Both the position numbers and the translations under genes were made by a program. The notes beneath the pieces are model-generated. The model was not told where the DNA came from. It ran no database searches and saw only the letters and a list, made by a program, of their open reading frames with translations. Below are positions 1 to 8,881 of a stretch of DNA of 55,594 nucleotides, piece by piece. The stretch comes from Myxococcota bacterium (GTDB lineage: Bacteria; Myxococcota_A; UBA796; UBA2385). The stretch spans positions 1 through 55,594 of the forward strand of contig JAKLKF010000041.1 of the NCBI GenBank assembly GCA_023150805.1. The letters are read 5' to 3'. Positions within the stretch are counted from its first letter, which is position 1, and every line of letters starts with the position of its first letter.

Positions 1-2109
1 GACGGCGATGGCTACACGGTCGCCGAAGGAGACTGCGACGACACCGACGACAGCAGCTACCCGGGTGGCACCGAGGACGACGACCTCGCCGACAACGACT
101 GCGACGGGCTGGTGGACGAAGACTTCGTCGAGGACGGCGACGTGCTCATCACCGAGATCATGGTCGACCCCTCCAAGGTCAGCGACGCCTACGGCGAGTG
201 GTTCGAGCTGCAGAACCTCTCGGGCCGCGCCATCGACCTGGTCGGCTGGGAGATCCGCTCGGACGACGGCGACACGCTGACCATCACCGAGAGCCTGGTG
301 GTCGAGCACGACGACTACGTGGTGCTCGGCGTCGAAGACGACACCTCGATCAACGGCGGCGCCAACGTCGACTACCTGTACGACCGCGACGACTTCTCGC
401 TGTCCAACGACTCCGACGCGCTCTTCGTCTACGTGCTCGACGCCGTCGTGAGCGAGGTCGAGTACACCTCGTCCTGGCCGCTCACCACGGGCTACTCGCT
501 CAACCTGGACGACAAGTTCGGCAACGCCTCCACCGTCAGCGACGTCGACTACTGGTGCGAGGCCCGGCGCACCTACGGCTCGGGCGACTACGGCACCCCC
601 GGCTCCTCGAACTCCTGGTGCACCCACCTGGACCACGACGGCGACGGCGTGACCGTGGACGACGGCGACTGCAACGACAACAGCGCGGCCGCCTACCCCG
701 GCGCTGACGACCTGTGGGACGGCATCGACAACGACTGTGACGACCTGGTCGACAACACCTCGGTCGACCACGCGACCGGCTACCTCGACGGCGTGGACAC
801 CGACTACCTGGGCTGGCAGAGCTCCCTGTCCACCGGCGACTTCGACGGCGACGGGCAGATCGACGTCGCGGTGGGCGGCACCTACATCAACAGCTCGGGC
901 ACCGGCGGCATGTACGTCGTCGACGGCAGCGACTTCGCGTCCTGGGCCGGCGACGCCGAGGACTATGCCGAGTCCGACCTGGATGGCACCGGCTACTACG
1001 GCTACTTCGGCACCCTGGACCAGGAGCAGGGCGACATCGACGGCGACGGTGTGACCGACCTGGTCGTCGGCGGCACCGACTACTACTACGGCCCGTACTA
1101 CGGAAACGTCGCCGCGGGCATCTGGCTGGGCGGCGCCTTCCCCGCCGACGCCGAGTCCGACGAAGCCGACATCCTGTTCCAGGGTGCCCAGAGCTTCTAC
1201 TACTACACCAAGCTGCTGAGCAGCTCCGACTTCGACGGCGACGGCGCCGCCGACATCTTCTACGGCGACTACTACGGCTACAGCAGCAGCAACCGCTACG
1301 GCTACGTGCACTACTTCAGCGGCGCCGACCTGGTCTCCGGCACGACCTACGAGCTGGCCGACGACTCCGACGCCATCTTCTACGGCAACAACAACAACGA
1401 CTACCTGGGCTACGCCTTCGGCGGCGGCGACATCAACGGCGACGGCTACGACGAGATCGCCGTCGCGGCGTCGGGCGCGGACGATGGCGCCGTCGACGGA
1501 GGTGCGGTCTACCTGGTGCGTGGCCGCGGCACCTTCTCGGGCGAGGGCAACGTGAGCTTCGTGGCCTACGCCAGCGTGGTCGGCGCCAACGAGGACGATC
1601 GCCTCGGCCGCCACGGGCAGCCGCAGCTCGCCGACTTCGACGGGGACGGCAACCTGGACCTGGCCGTCGCGGCGCCCGACGCCTCCGAGTCCGCCGGACA
1701 GGCCTACATCTTCTACACGGCCAGCGCGCTGTCCGGGGAGACCAGCACCGCCGAGGCGGACGTGACCATCACCGGCACGGGCCCCGAGTACTTCGGCATG
1801 GCCCTGGCCAGCGGCGACCTGGACGGCGACGGCCAGGCCGACCTGGTGGTCGGCGCGCCCGACTCCCGCACCTACGACGAGACCCCCAACGAGGCGGGCC
1901 TGGTCTACTACTTCGCGGGCAGCGACCTCGCGGCGGGCGACTGGTCGGCCGAGGACGCTTCGGCGTCGGTCAGCTCCAGCTCGGCCACCATGTTCGGCAT
2001 CTCGCTGGCCGTGGCCGACATCTCCGGCGACGGCCAGGACGACCTGCTCGCGGCTGCTCCCTGGTACGGGGGGACCGAGGGCCGGGTCTACCTGTTCGTG
2101 ACCCCCTGA
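1..2109 (+). CDS. FG-GAP repeat surface protein with lamin-tail and MopE-type motifs (5' partial)
   Basis: The frame is open from base 1, so the N-terminus lies outside the window; 702 residues are visible. Residues 1-37 are an Asp/Cys-rich MopE-type metal-binding motif (DGDGYTVAEGDCDDTD), and a second copy is near residues 212-258. Between them, from about residue 48, is a lamin-tail domain (LITEIMVDP, then GEWFELQN). From about residue 280 to the end there are seven FG-GAP/integrin-type repeats of the form DxDGDGxxDLxVG, near residues 280, 344, 409, 477, 544, 605 and 673, which should form a calcium-binding beta-propeller. The composition is strongly Asp/Tyr/Gly-rich with no lysine clusters, which fits an exported or surface protein. 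The role is probably adhesion or extracellular binding; no catalytic motif was seen. Confidence 0.85.
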   Translation, partial: DGDGYTVAEGDCDDTDDSSYPGGTEDDDLADNDCDGLVDEDFVEDGDVLITEIMVDPSKVSDAYGEWFELQNLSGRAIDLVGWEIRSDDGDTLTITESLVVEHDDYVVLGVEDDTSINGGANVDYLYDRDDFSLSNDSDALFVYVLDAVVSEVEYTSSWPLTTGYSLNLDDKFGNASTVSDVDYWCEARRTYGSGDYGTPGSSNSWCTHLDHDGDGVTVDDGDCNDNSAAAYPGADDLWDGIDNDCDDLVDNTSVDHATGYLDGVDTDYLGWQSSLSTGDFDGDGQIDVAVGGTYINSSGTGGMYVVDGSDFASWAGDAEDYAESDLDGTGYYGYFGTLDQEQGDIDGDGVTDLVVGGTDYYYGPYYGNVAAGIWLGGAFPADAESDEADILFQGAQSFYYYTKLLSSSDFDGDGAADIFYGDYYGYSSSNRYGYVHYFSGADLVSGTTYELADDSDAIFYGNNNNDYLGYAFGGGDINGDGYDEIAVAASGADDGAVDGGAVYLVRGRGTFSGEGNVSFVAYASVVGANEDDRLGRHGQPQLADFDGDGNLDLAVAAPDASESAGQAYIFYTASALSGETSTAEADVTITGTGPEYFGMALASGDLDGDGQADLVVGAPDSRTYDETPNEAGLVYYFAGSDLAAGDWSAEDASASVSSSSATMFGISLAVADISGDGQDDLLAAAPWYGGTEGRVYLFVTP

Positions 2110-3038
2110 GCGCCGCGGAGCCGGCCGCGCCGTCCGCCGGGGGCGAGGCCCCCGCTCGGCTGCACCTGGTCGACGGCACCTTCGAGCTGTACCGCGCCCA
2201 CTTCTCGCCGCGACCGGGCCACCAGGACCCGGCCGGGCGCGACCGGAAGGCGACCGTCGGCGTGGTCGCCTCGCTCCTCGCCCTGCTCGAGGATCGCGCG
2301 GAGGCCGTCACCCACCTGGCGGTCGCCTTCGACCACCCGATCCGCAGCTTCCGCAACGACCTCTTCGCCGGCTACAAGTCCGACGAGGGGGTGCCGCCCG
2401 AGCTGCGTGAACAGTTCGGCCCGGTGGAGCAGGCGGTGAGCGCCCTGGGCGTGACGGTGTGGTCGATGGATCGCTGGGAGGCCGACGACGCGCTGGGCAC
2501 CGCGGCGGTGCGCTTCGCCGACCAGGTCGGCCAGGTGCGGATCATGACGCCCGACAAGGACCTGGGCCAGGTCGTCCGGGGCCAGCGGATCGTCCAGGTC
2601 GACCGCATCCGGGGCGCCGTCCTGGACGAGGCGGCCGTGCGGGAGCGCCGCGGCGTGGGGCCCGAGAGCATCCCGGACCTGCTGGCGCTGGTCGGGGACA
2701 GCGCCGACGGCATCCCCGGCCTGCCCGGCTGGGGCGAGCGCTCGACGGCGGCCGTGCTGGCCCGGTGGGGCCACATCGACGCCATCCCCGACGACCCCGA
2801 GGCCTGGCAGGTGAAGGTGCGCGGCGCCGCCCGCCTGGCCGAGGTGCTGGCCGCGGGGAGGGAGCAGGCGCGCCTCTACCGCACCCTGGCGACCCTGGTC
2901 ACCGACGTGCCGCTGGCGCAGGACCTGGACGACCTGCGCTGGCGAGGGGTGGACCCGTCCGCCTGGACCACCTGGTGCGCCGCCGCCGGCGCCCCCCGCA
3001 GCCTGCGGGAGAGGGGCCTGCGCTACGCCCGGGCGTAG
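2106..3038 (+). CDS. stand-alone 5'-3' exonuclease (Pol I N-terminal / FEN-like)
   Basis: This resembles the 5'-nuclease domain of DNA polymerase I without the polymerase. Recognisable blocks are LHLVDGTFELYRAHF near the N-terminus, VAFDHPIRSFRNDLF, YKSDEGVPPELR, EADDALGT, TPDKDLGQVV (metal-binding Asp) and the helix-hairpin-helix LVGDSADGIPGLPGWGERS. The family role is removal of 5' flaps or RNA primers. The first ATG/GTG/TTG in frame is a GTG at 2262, but the conserved N-terminal strand (from about 2160) is encoded upstream of it. The only plausible start that keeps it is CTG at 2106, which overlaps the preceding stop as CTGA and suggests translational coupling. With that start the protein has 310 residues. 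The 3' end overlaps the convergent neighbour by 16 bases. Confidence 0.82.
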   Translation: MSAAEPAAPSAGGEAPARLHLVDGTFELYRAHFSPRPGHQDPAGRDRKATVGVVASLLALLEDRAEAVTHLAVAFDHPIRSFRNDLFAGYKSDEGVPPELREQFGPVEQAVSALGVTVWSMDRWEADDALGTAAVRFADQVGQVRIMTPDKDLGQVVRGQRIVQVDRIRGAVLDEAAVRERRGVGPESIPDLLALVGDSADGIPGLPGWGERSTAAVLARWGHIDAIPDDPEAWQVKVRGAARLAEVLAAGREQARLYRTLATLVTDVPLAQDLDDLRWRGVDPSAWTTWCAAAGAPRSLRERGLRYARA

Positions 3039-3040
3039 CG
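3021..3040. terminator. 20-bp perfect palindrome spanning both convergent stop codons
   Basis: The sequence cgctacgcccgggcgtagcg equals its own reverse complement. It holds the TAG stop of the exonuclease (3036-3038) and the TAG stop of the opposing HELLH gene (3023-3025), so both proteins end in RYARA. It could form a GC-rich hairpin in either transcript. There is no U-tract on either side, so intrinsic termination is only a suggestion. Confidence 0.45.
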
Positions 3041-4852
3041 GGGGGCCGGCCAGGTCACGACCAGGCCGGCGTCGACCAGGCGCGACCAGGAGGCGGGGTC
3101 GGCGGCGCGGCCCTCGGCGACGGCCTCCAACGCGTCAGCCAGGGCCTGGTCGAGCACCAGCACGCGTGGCTCGCCCGACAGCCAGGCGACGGCCACCTCG
3201 ACCCGGCCCTGCTCGTCCCAGCGATCGCAGCCCTCCAGGTCCTCGGGGTCGAGCACGTCCGCGGCCAGCCAGGACCGGCGCAGGGTGTGGTTCCACCGGC
3301 ACACGCCCTCTCCCGGCTCCACCGGGGCCTCGGGCACGACCGCGAAGAGCTCGGCCTCGTCGTCGCGGCGCGGCAGGTCGCGCACCAGCGCCTCCAGCGC
3401 CACCAGGTCGGCGTCGGCCCCCCCCTCCTCCTCCCACCACGCGGCGAAGCGCCGGCCCAGGCTGCCGGCGCGGTCGAAGGCCGGCGAGGCGACGAAGCGC
3501 CAGGCCGTGTCCTCGGGCTCGCGCATCGCCGCCCAGGAGTCCGGCAGCGCGTCGGCCAGGCCCTCCAGCACCTGGTCCAGGCCGGCGTCGACCTGGGCCT
3601 CGGCCGAGAGCCAGCGCGTGCCCAGGGCGCCCAGCGCGCCCAGCAGCTCGCCGGGAAGGTGGGCCGCGGCGGCGTCGGACGCGGCGAGCAGGCGGCCCAT
3701 CGCCCGCGTCGCCTCCTCGGGGCCGCCCCCGTGGCGCAGGCGCTCCGCGACCTCGGCCAGCGCGTCGATCTCGGGCAGCAGCGCGTCCTCGCCGGGCCCC
3801 TCGCCGGCGTGCTCCAGCAGGAGCAGCGCCCGGTAGCCCAGGTCCTGCAGCGCCTTGCGCGCCCGCAGGCGTCGCAGCGTGGAGAGGTCGACCTCGATGG
3901 CCCCGCTGCACAGGTCGTGGCAGGTGCGCGCGACCCGCGCGGCCAGCGCGGCCGGGTCGGGCTCGTGGTCCACGCCGGCGACGCAGAAGCGCTCCACCCA
4001 CGCGCCGAAGGACCAGGCCGTCAGGCGGTTCCAGTGGCCCAGCAGGTAGCCCTCGGCGTCGCTGCTGGCGTCCAGGCCCGGCCGCGGGGTGCGCACCCGC
4101 TCGCCGCGCTCCAGCTCGTGCAGGCAGGCCGCCCACTCGGTCGCCAGGTGCTCGGCGGCCCCGGCGGCCGTGCGCAGCGCCTCCTCCCGCAGCGCGGCCC
4201 GGTCCACCTCCCAGAAGGGCCGCTGCCCGGCCGCCTCGCAGTCCCGGCACAGCTCGCGGGTCGGCGGCTGGTCGGCGTGCCGCGCGCAGCGGGGGCGCAG
4301 CAGCTCGTCCAGCCCGTACCAGTGGATGATCGGCACCAGCTCGGCCAGGCGGCCGCCCAGGTACAGCTCGAAGCGCGTCAGCCCGGGGTGCCAGCACCAG
4401 CCGGCGACCCCGTGCAGCAGCTCGTGGCTGCGCCACTTGGCGCGGTGGTTCGGGTTGAAGGGGCTGTGCGGGTCGTCCTGGAAGAAGCTGAAGTACTTGG
4501 GCTCCTCCAGCACGCCGTCGCGCCAGGCGGGCACGGTGCCCCCGGCCCACACCGCCACCTCGGGCTCCAGCCCCTCGGGCATGGGCAGGCGCACCCGCAG
4601 CTCGTGGTGGGTGAAGGCCCGGCCGACGCGCGCGGCCAGCAGCCCCGCCCGCGCGGCCGCCGGCGTGGCCAGCAGGTCGACCGTCGGGCAGCCCAGCTCG
4701 CCGAGGATCGGCTCCAGGCCCGGCCCGGGCCGGGCCGCGATCAGCGCGTCGACCAGCGGCTCGGGGCGAGGGAGAAGGCGGCCGGGATCGGTCGGGACCT
4801 CGCCCGGGGCGAGGGGGGGCAGCAGGTCGGGCAGGTCGAGCAGGTGGGCCAT
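3023..4852 (-). CDS. hypothetical protein with HELLH motif and CxxH/CxxC knuckle
   Basis: A 609-residue protein I cannot assign to a named family. Residues 143-147 are HELLH inside RSHELLHGVAGWCWH, the zincin-type HExxH arrangement. Shortly after comes C189-x2-H192-x9-C202-x2-C205, which looks like a structural zinc knuckle. The second half is helical and Ala/Leu/Glu-rich, with no signal peptide or membrane segment, so it is probably cytoplasmic. The start is an ATG, divergent from the molybdenum hydroxylase genes across 73 bases, and the 3' end overlaps the exonuclease gene. It could be a metallopeptidase or a metal-dependent enzyme of another kind; no glutamate ligand downstream of HELLH could be picked with certainty. 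The coding frame itself is convincing from codon bias. Confidence 0.75.
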   Translation of the reverse strand: MAHLLDLPDLLPPLAPGEVPTDPGRLLPRPEPLVDALIAARPGPGLEPILGELGCPTVDLLATPAAARAGLLAARVGRAFTHHELRVRLPMPEGLEPEVAVWAGGTVPAWRDGVLEEPKYFSFFQDDPHSPFNPNHRAKWRSHELLHGVAGWCWHPGLTRFELYLGGRLAELVPIIHWYGLDELLRPRCARHADQPPTRELCRDCEAAGQRPFWEVDRAALREEALRTAAGAAEHLATEWAACLHELERGERVRTPRPGLDASSDAEGYLLGHWNRLTAWSFGAWVERFCVAGVDHEPDPAALAARVARTCHDLCSGAIEVDLSTLRRLRARKALQDLGYRALLLLEHAGEGPGEDALLPEIDALAEVAERLRHGGGPEEATRAMGRLLAASDAAAAHLPGELLGALGALGTRWLSAEAQVDAGLDQVLEGLADALPDSWAAMREPEDTAWRFVASPAFDRAGSLGRRFAAWWEEEGGADADLVALEALVRDLPRRDDEAELFAVVPEAPVEPGEGVCRWNHTLRRSWLAADVLDPEDLEGCDRWDEQGRVEVAVAWLSGEPRVLVLDQALADALEAVAEGRAADPASWSRLVDAGLVVTWPAPRYARA

Positions 4853-4925
4853 GCCCGCCGGGCTAATCCGTGCGACCCACGGCCGCGTTAGTCACGCCAC
4901 CTCCCCCCCTGCCCCGGAGGCGCGC

Positions 4926-5438
4926 GTGCCTCGCGACCTCGTGCTGTCGACCACGGTCAACGGCGAGCCGGTCCGGCTCCTCATCCCCGCCCACCGCTCG
5001 CTGCTCGACCTGCTGCGCGAGGACCTGGGCCTCACCGGCAGCAAGCACGGCTGCGACGTGGGCGACTGCGGCGCCTGCACCGTGCACCTCGACGGCCAGC
5101 CCCGGCTGGCCTGCATCACCCTGGCCGCCGAGGTCCAGGGCCGCCGGGTCACCACCATCGAGGGCATGGCCCCGGGCGGCGTGCTGCACCCCGTCCAGGA
5201 CGCGCTGCACCGCCACGTCGGCGCGCAGTGCGGCTACTGCACGCCCGGCATCGTCATGTCGCTGTCGGCCCTGATGCAGGAGCGGCAGGGCGAGGAGATC
5301 GACGACGCCGCGCTCAAGGAGGCGCTGGGCGCGAACATCTGCCGCTGCACCGGCTACACCAAGATCCTCGCCGCCGCGCACGACGCCATCAAGAGCGGCG
5401 AGCGCCAGACCGGCCGCGCGGCCGGGCGGGAGGCGTGA
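4926..5438 (+). CDS. hcrC: [2Fe-2S] subunit of a 4-hydroxybenzoyl-CoA reductase-type molybdenum hydroxylase
   Basis: A 170-residue small subunit of the xanthine oxidase family. The N-terminal plant-type ferredoxin domain has C43-x4-C48-x2-C51 and C63 (KHGCDVGDCGACTVHLDG). The C-terminal helical domain has C102-x2-C105 (CGYCTPGIVMSLSAL) and C139-x-C141 (ICRCTGY). Together they bind two [2Fe-2S] clusters that pass electrons between the Mo site and the flavin subunit. The start is GTG, with GGAGG five bases upstream. The gene overlaps the next one by one base (TGATG) and begins an operon with the large and FAD subunits. The symbol is given by family similarity; the true substrate is not proven. 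Confidence 0.88.
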   Translation: MPRDLVLSTTVNGEPVRLLIPAHRSLLDLLREDLGLTGSKHGCDVGDCGACTVHLDGQPRLACITLAAEVQGRRVTTIEGMAPGGVLHPVQDALHRHVGAQCGYCTPGIVMSLSALMQERQGEEIDDAALKEALGANICRCTGYTKILAAAHDAIKSGERQTGRAAGREA

Positions 5439-7927
5439 TGGACGACCGCAAGGCCGAGCTGGAGCGCCGCATCGCCGAGCGCATGGCCGCCCGGGCGGCC
5501 AAGGAGCAGGCGGCCCAGGCCGAGGAGCCGCTGGAGCGCACCGCCGCTGACGTCACCGATCCCAGCACCTACCTGGGGCCGGCCGACACCCGCGCCCGCA
5601 AGCCCGCCGAGGGCGGCATCGTCGGCGGCGGCGGCCGGGGCAAGGTCGACGGCCTGGCCAAGATCACCGGCAAGGCCATCTTCGCCGACGACCTCAAGCT
5701 GCCGCGCATGGCCCACGTCAAGGTGCTGCGCAGCCCCCACCCCCACGCCCGCATCGTCAGCGTCGACACCACCGACGCCCAGGCGATGGACGGCGTGCTG
5801 GCGGTGGTCCTGGGCGAGGAGCTGCCGGCCCGCCACGGCGCCATCCCCGTCGCCCAGGACGAGACGGCCCTGGCCATCGGCAAGGTGCGCTACGTCGGCG
5901 AGCCGGTCGCCGCCGTCTGCGCCGTGACCGAGGAGGTGGCGTGGGAGGCCTGCCGGCGGATCAAGGTCGTCTACGAGCTGCTGGAGCCGGTGCTCACCAT
6001 CGAGGACGCGCTGGACCCGGCCAAGCCGGTCATCCACGACTGGCGCCGCAAGGGCGGAAACGTCCTGCGCAGCGTGCAGCAGGCCTACGGTGACGTCGAC
6101 GCCGCCTTCGAGAAGTCCGACCTGGTGCTGGAGCAGGAGTACGAGTACCCCGGCAGCACCCACGTCCCGCTCGAGGCCCACTGTGCGGTCGCCGCCCCCC
6201 AGGACGGGGGCCGCCTGACCATCTGGTCGAGCACGCAGAACCCGCACTACATGCACCGCACGCTGGCCCGTGTGCTGGAGATGGACCAGTCCGCCATCCG
6301 CCTGATCAAGCCCGACGTGGGCGCGGGCTACGGCGGCAAGTGCGACACCTTCTGTTCGGACATCCTCTCGGCCTACCTGGCCCGCAAGCTGCACCGCCCG
6401 GTGAAGATGGCGATGGAACGGGAAGAGGTCTTCTACGCCCACCGCGGCCGCCATCGCACGCGCATGTGGCTGAAGATGGGCATGATGAAGGACGGCACCG
6501 TCACGGCCATCGACTTCAAGGCCTGGGCCGACGGCGGCGCCTACAGCAGCTACGGCGTGGTCACGTCCTACTACCTGGGCGTGTTCATGCCCCTGCCCTA
6601 TCGCCTGGAGCACTACCGCTTCAGCTCGACCCGACTGTACACGAACCACCCGCCGGCCGGCCCCAAGCGCGGCCACGGCGCGATCCAGCCCCGCTTCGCG
6701 CTGGAGGTGCACCTGGACCGCATGGCCCGCCAGCTCGGCCTGGAGCCGGCCGACGTGCGGGTGAAGAACATGTTCGGACCCGACTCGGTCACCGTCAACG
6801 GCCTGCGCATCACCAGCATGGGCCTGGGCGAGTGCCTGGAGCACGTCCGCCGGGCCAGCGGCTACGACGACAAGGTCAACCAGCCGGGCGACGGCCCGGT
6901 CAAGCGGGGGGTCGGCCTGGCCGCCAGCGCCTACATGTGCGGCGCCCTGCACCCGATCTACCAGACCGACACGCCCCACAGCGGCGTGCAGGTCAAGATC
7001 GACCGCTCCGGCCGTGTGACGATCTTCACCGGCACCGCCGACTGCGGCCAGGGCAGCAACCACATGGTCGCCACCGTCGTCGCCGAGCGCCTGGGCATCA
7101 CCCCCGAGGACTGCACGGTGATCGAGGCCGACAGCGATCTGTGCCCGGTGGACCTGGGCTCGTACAGCTCGCGGGTCACCTTCATGGCCGGCAACGCCGC
7201 CCTGCACGCCGCCGAGCGCCTCCGCGAGCAGCTCGTCGCCGCCGCCGCCGACAAGCTGGGCGTCGCCCCCGGCGACGTGGTCTGCTGCGAGCGCAGCTAC
7301 ACCGCCGGTGACCAGACGCTGGCGTGGACGGACGTGATCGAGCTGGCCGAGAGCCGCTTCGGCACGCTGGGCGCCACCGGCAGCTACCGCCCGCCCAAGA
7401 TCGGCAGCCGCTTCCGCCGCCAGAGCGTCGGCCCCTCGCCGGCCTACAGCTTCACCGCCCAGGTGGCCGAGGTCAGCGTCGACGAGGAGACGGGCATCGT
7501 CACCGTCCACGAGATGTGGGCCGCCCACGATCTCGGGCGCACCCTGCACCGCGAGATCGCCGAGGGACAGATCGAGGGCTGCGTCTACATGGGCGTCGGC
7601 GAGGCGATGACCGAGGACCAGGTCTACCGCGACGGGGTCATGCGGACGCCCAGCCTGCTGGAGTACCGCGTGCCGACCGTGTACGACACGCCCGAGATCC
7701 ACGCCATCCTGGTCGAGTCGCACGACCCCGAGGGACCGTACGGCGCCAAGGAGTGCGGCGAGGGACCCCAGCTCTCGACCGTTCCGGCCATCGCCAACGC
7801 GATCCACGACGCCAGCGGCATCTGGCTCACCCACCCGCCCTTCACCCCCGAGCGGGTGCTCAAGGCCCTGCGCCAGCGCGACCAGCAGCGGTCGGCGTCC
7901 TCCTCCTCCTCCTCCTCCGGCCAGTAG
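5438..7927 (+). CDS. hcrA: molybdopterin-binding subunit, 4-hydroxybenzoyl-CoA reductase type
   Basis: A large catalytic subunit of 829 residues. About 60 residues of charged N-terminal extension (repeated Arg/Ala/Glu) precede the a/b hammerhead, which starts near GKVDGLAKITGKAIFADDL. Molybdopterin-binding landmarks follow: GAGYGGKCDTFCSDI, PVKMAMEREEVF, and the HcrA-like GPKRGHGAIQPRFALEVHLD. Near the C-terminus GAKECGEGPQLS retains the glutamate expected beside molybdenum. The protein ends in a run of seven serines plus GQ. HcrA removes a phenolic hydroxyl from 4-hydroxybenzoyl-CoA under reducing conditions; relatives act on other CoA esters or aromatics. It sits between the small and FAD subunits. 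No Mo-cofactor insertion protein (XdhC type) is encoded nearby. Confidence 0.88.
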   Translation: MDDRKAELERRIAERMAARAAKEQAAQAEEPLERTAADVTDPSTYLGPADTRARKPAEGGIVGGGGRGKVDGLAKITGKAIFADDLKLPRMAHVKVLRSPHPHARIVSVDTTDAQAMDGVLAVVLGEELPARHGAIPVAQDETALAIGKVRYVGEPVAAVCAVTEEVAWEACRRIKVVYELLEPVLTIEDALDPAKPVIHDWRRKGGNVLRSVQQAYGDVDAAFEKSDLVLEQEYEYPGSTHVPLEAHCAVAAPQDGGRLTIWSSTQNPHYMHRTLARVLEMDQSAIRLIKPDVGAGYGGKCDTFCSDILSAYLARKLHRPVKMAMEREEVFYAHRGRHRTRMWLKMGMMKDGTVTAIDFKAWADGGAYSSYGVVTSYYLGVFMPLPYRLEHYRFSSTRLYTNHPPAGPKRGHGAIQPRFALEVHLDRMARQLGLEPADVRVKNMFGPDSVTVNGLRITSMGLGECLEHVRRASGYDDKVNQPGDGPVKRGVGLAASAYMCGALHPIYQTDTPHSGVQVKIDRSGRVTIFTGTADCGQGSNHMVATVVAERLGITPEDCTVIEADSDLCPVDLGSYSSRVTFMAGNAALHAAERLREQLVAAAADKLGVAPGDVVCCERSYTAGDQTLAWTDVIELAESRFGTLGATGSYRPPKIGSRFRRQSVGPSPAYSFTAQVAEVSVDEETGIVTVHEMWAAHDLGRTLHREIAEGQIEGCVYMGVGEAMTEDQVYRDGVMRTPSLLEYRVPTVYDTPEIHAILVESHDPEGPYGAKECGEGPQLSTVPAIANAIHDASGIWLTHPPFTPERVLKALRQRDQQRSASSSSSSSGQ

Positions 7928-7936
7928 GAGCGCCCC

Positions 7937-8875
7937 GTGCTTCCCCTGCCTCCCTTCTCCGTCGAAGCGCCCGACCGCCTGGAGCCGGTGCTGGCCATGG
8001 CCGGCCAGCACGGCGTGCGGCTGCTGGCCGGCGGCACCGACCTGCTGCCCAGCATGAAGCACCGACTGTTCACGCCCGCGACGGTCGTCCGCCTGTCCGG
8101 GGTGCCCGAGCTGGCCGGCATCCGGGCCACCGCCGACGGCGGCCTGCGCATCGGCGCCATGGCCACGCTCAAGCAGGTGCGCCAGGACGCGCGGGTGCGC
8201 CAGGGCTGGCCGGCCCTGGCCCAGGCCTGCGCGACCATCGCCACCAGCACCATCCAGGCGATGGGCACGCTGGGCGGCAACGTGATGCTGGACACGCGCT
8301 GCCTGTTCTACAACCAGCCGGCCGGCTGGCGGGAGAGCATCGGCGGCTGCCTGAAGGCCCAGGGGACGGTGTGTCACGTCGCCCCCAAGGGCAAGGGCTG
8401 CTACGCCACCCAGAGCAGCGACACGGTGCCCGCCCTCATCCTGTACGGCGCCGAGCTCGAGCTTCACAGCCGCCGCGGCGTGCGCCTGGCGCCGCTGGCC
8501 GACGTCTTCGGCACGGACGGTCGCCAGTGGCTGACCCTGCACCCCGACGAGGTGCTGGCCGCCGTCGTCCTGCCGCCTCCCGGGGCCATGGTCGTGCACC
8601 GCAAGGTCCGGGCGCGGGGTGCCATCGACTACGGGCTGCTCCTGGTGGCCGTCCAGCGCCACGGCAAGGGCGGCCGTGCCGTCGTGAGCGCGCTCGGCCC
8701 GGCCCCGGTGATGGTCCAGGCCGAAGACCTGGCCGACCTGCCCCAGGCCGCCTGGAAGGCCAGCATGCCTCTGTCCACGCACGCCTGGTCCAGCACCTGG
8801 CGCAAGCACATGGTCCGGGTCGAGGTGCAACGGGCCGTGGCCGAGCTGTCCTCCCCCCACCTCGCCGCCGGCTGA
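7937..8875 (+). CDS. hcrB: FAD subunit with extra 4Fe-4S insertion, 4-hydroxybenzoyl-CoA reductase type
   Basis: A 312-residue flavin subunit (CO dehydrogenase/CoxM family). The FAD-binding segment is LLAGGTDLLPSMK near residue 32, followed by TIATSTIQAMGTLGGNVM. The feature that separates HcrB from ordinary xanthine dehydrogenase FAD subunits is a loop insertion binding a [4Fe-4S] cluster. Here it spans C122, C138, C146 and C155 (spacing 16/8/9), beginning CLFYNQPAGWRE. From memory, both spacing and numbering match Thauera HcrB. The start is GTG, with AGGAG upstream. This assigns the operon to the HcrCAB branch. The presence of the cluster suggests low-potential electron input, for example from ferredoxin. 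Confidence 0.88.
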   Translation: MLPLPPFSVEAPDRLEPVLAMAGQHGVRLLAGGTDLLPSMKHRLFTPATVVRLSGVPELAGIRATADGGLRIGAMATLKQVRQDARVRQGWPALAQACATIATSTIQAMGTLGGNVMLDTRCLFYNQPAGWRESIGGCLKAQGTVCHVAPKGKGCYATQSSDTVPALILYGAELELHSRRGVRLAPLADVFGTDGRQWLTLHPDEVLAAVVLPPPGAMVVHRKVRARGAIDYGLLLVAVQRHGKGGRAVVSALGPAPVMVQAEDLADLPQAAWKASMPLSTHAWSSTWRKHMVRVEVQRAVAELSSPHLAAG

Positions 8876-8881
8876 GCCCCC

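Noticed and set aside
2459..4891. Long plus-strand open frame antisense to the HELLH gene
   Set aside because: It is composed of Gly/Arg/Pro repeats with no recognisable domain, and the minus frame shows normal protein composition and motifs.
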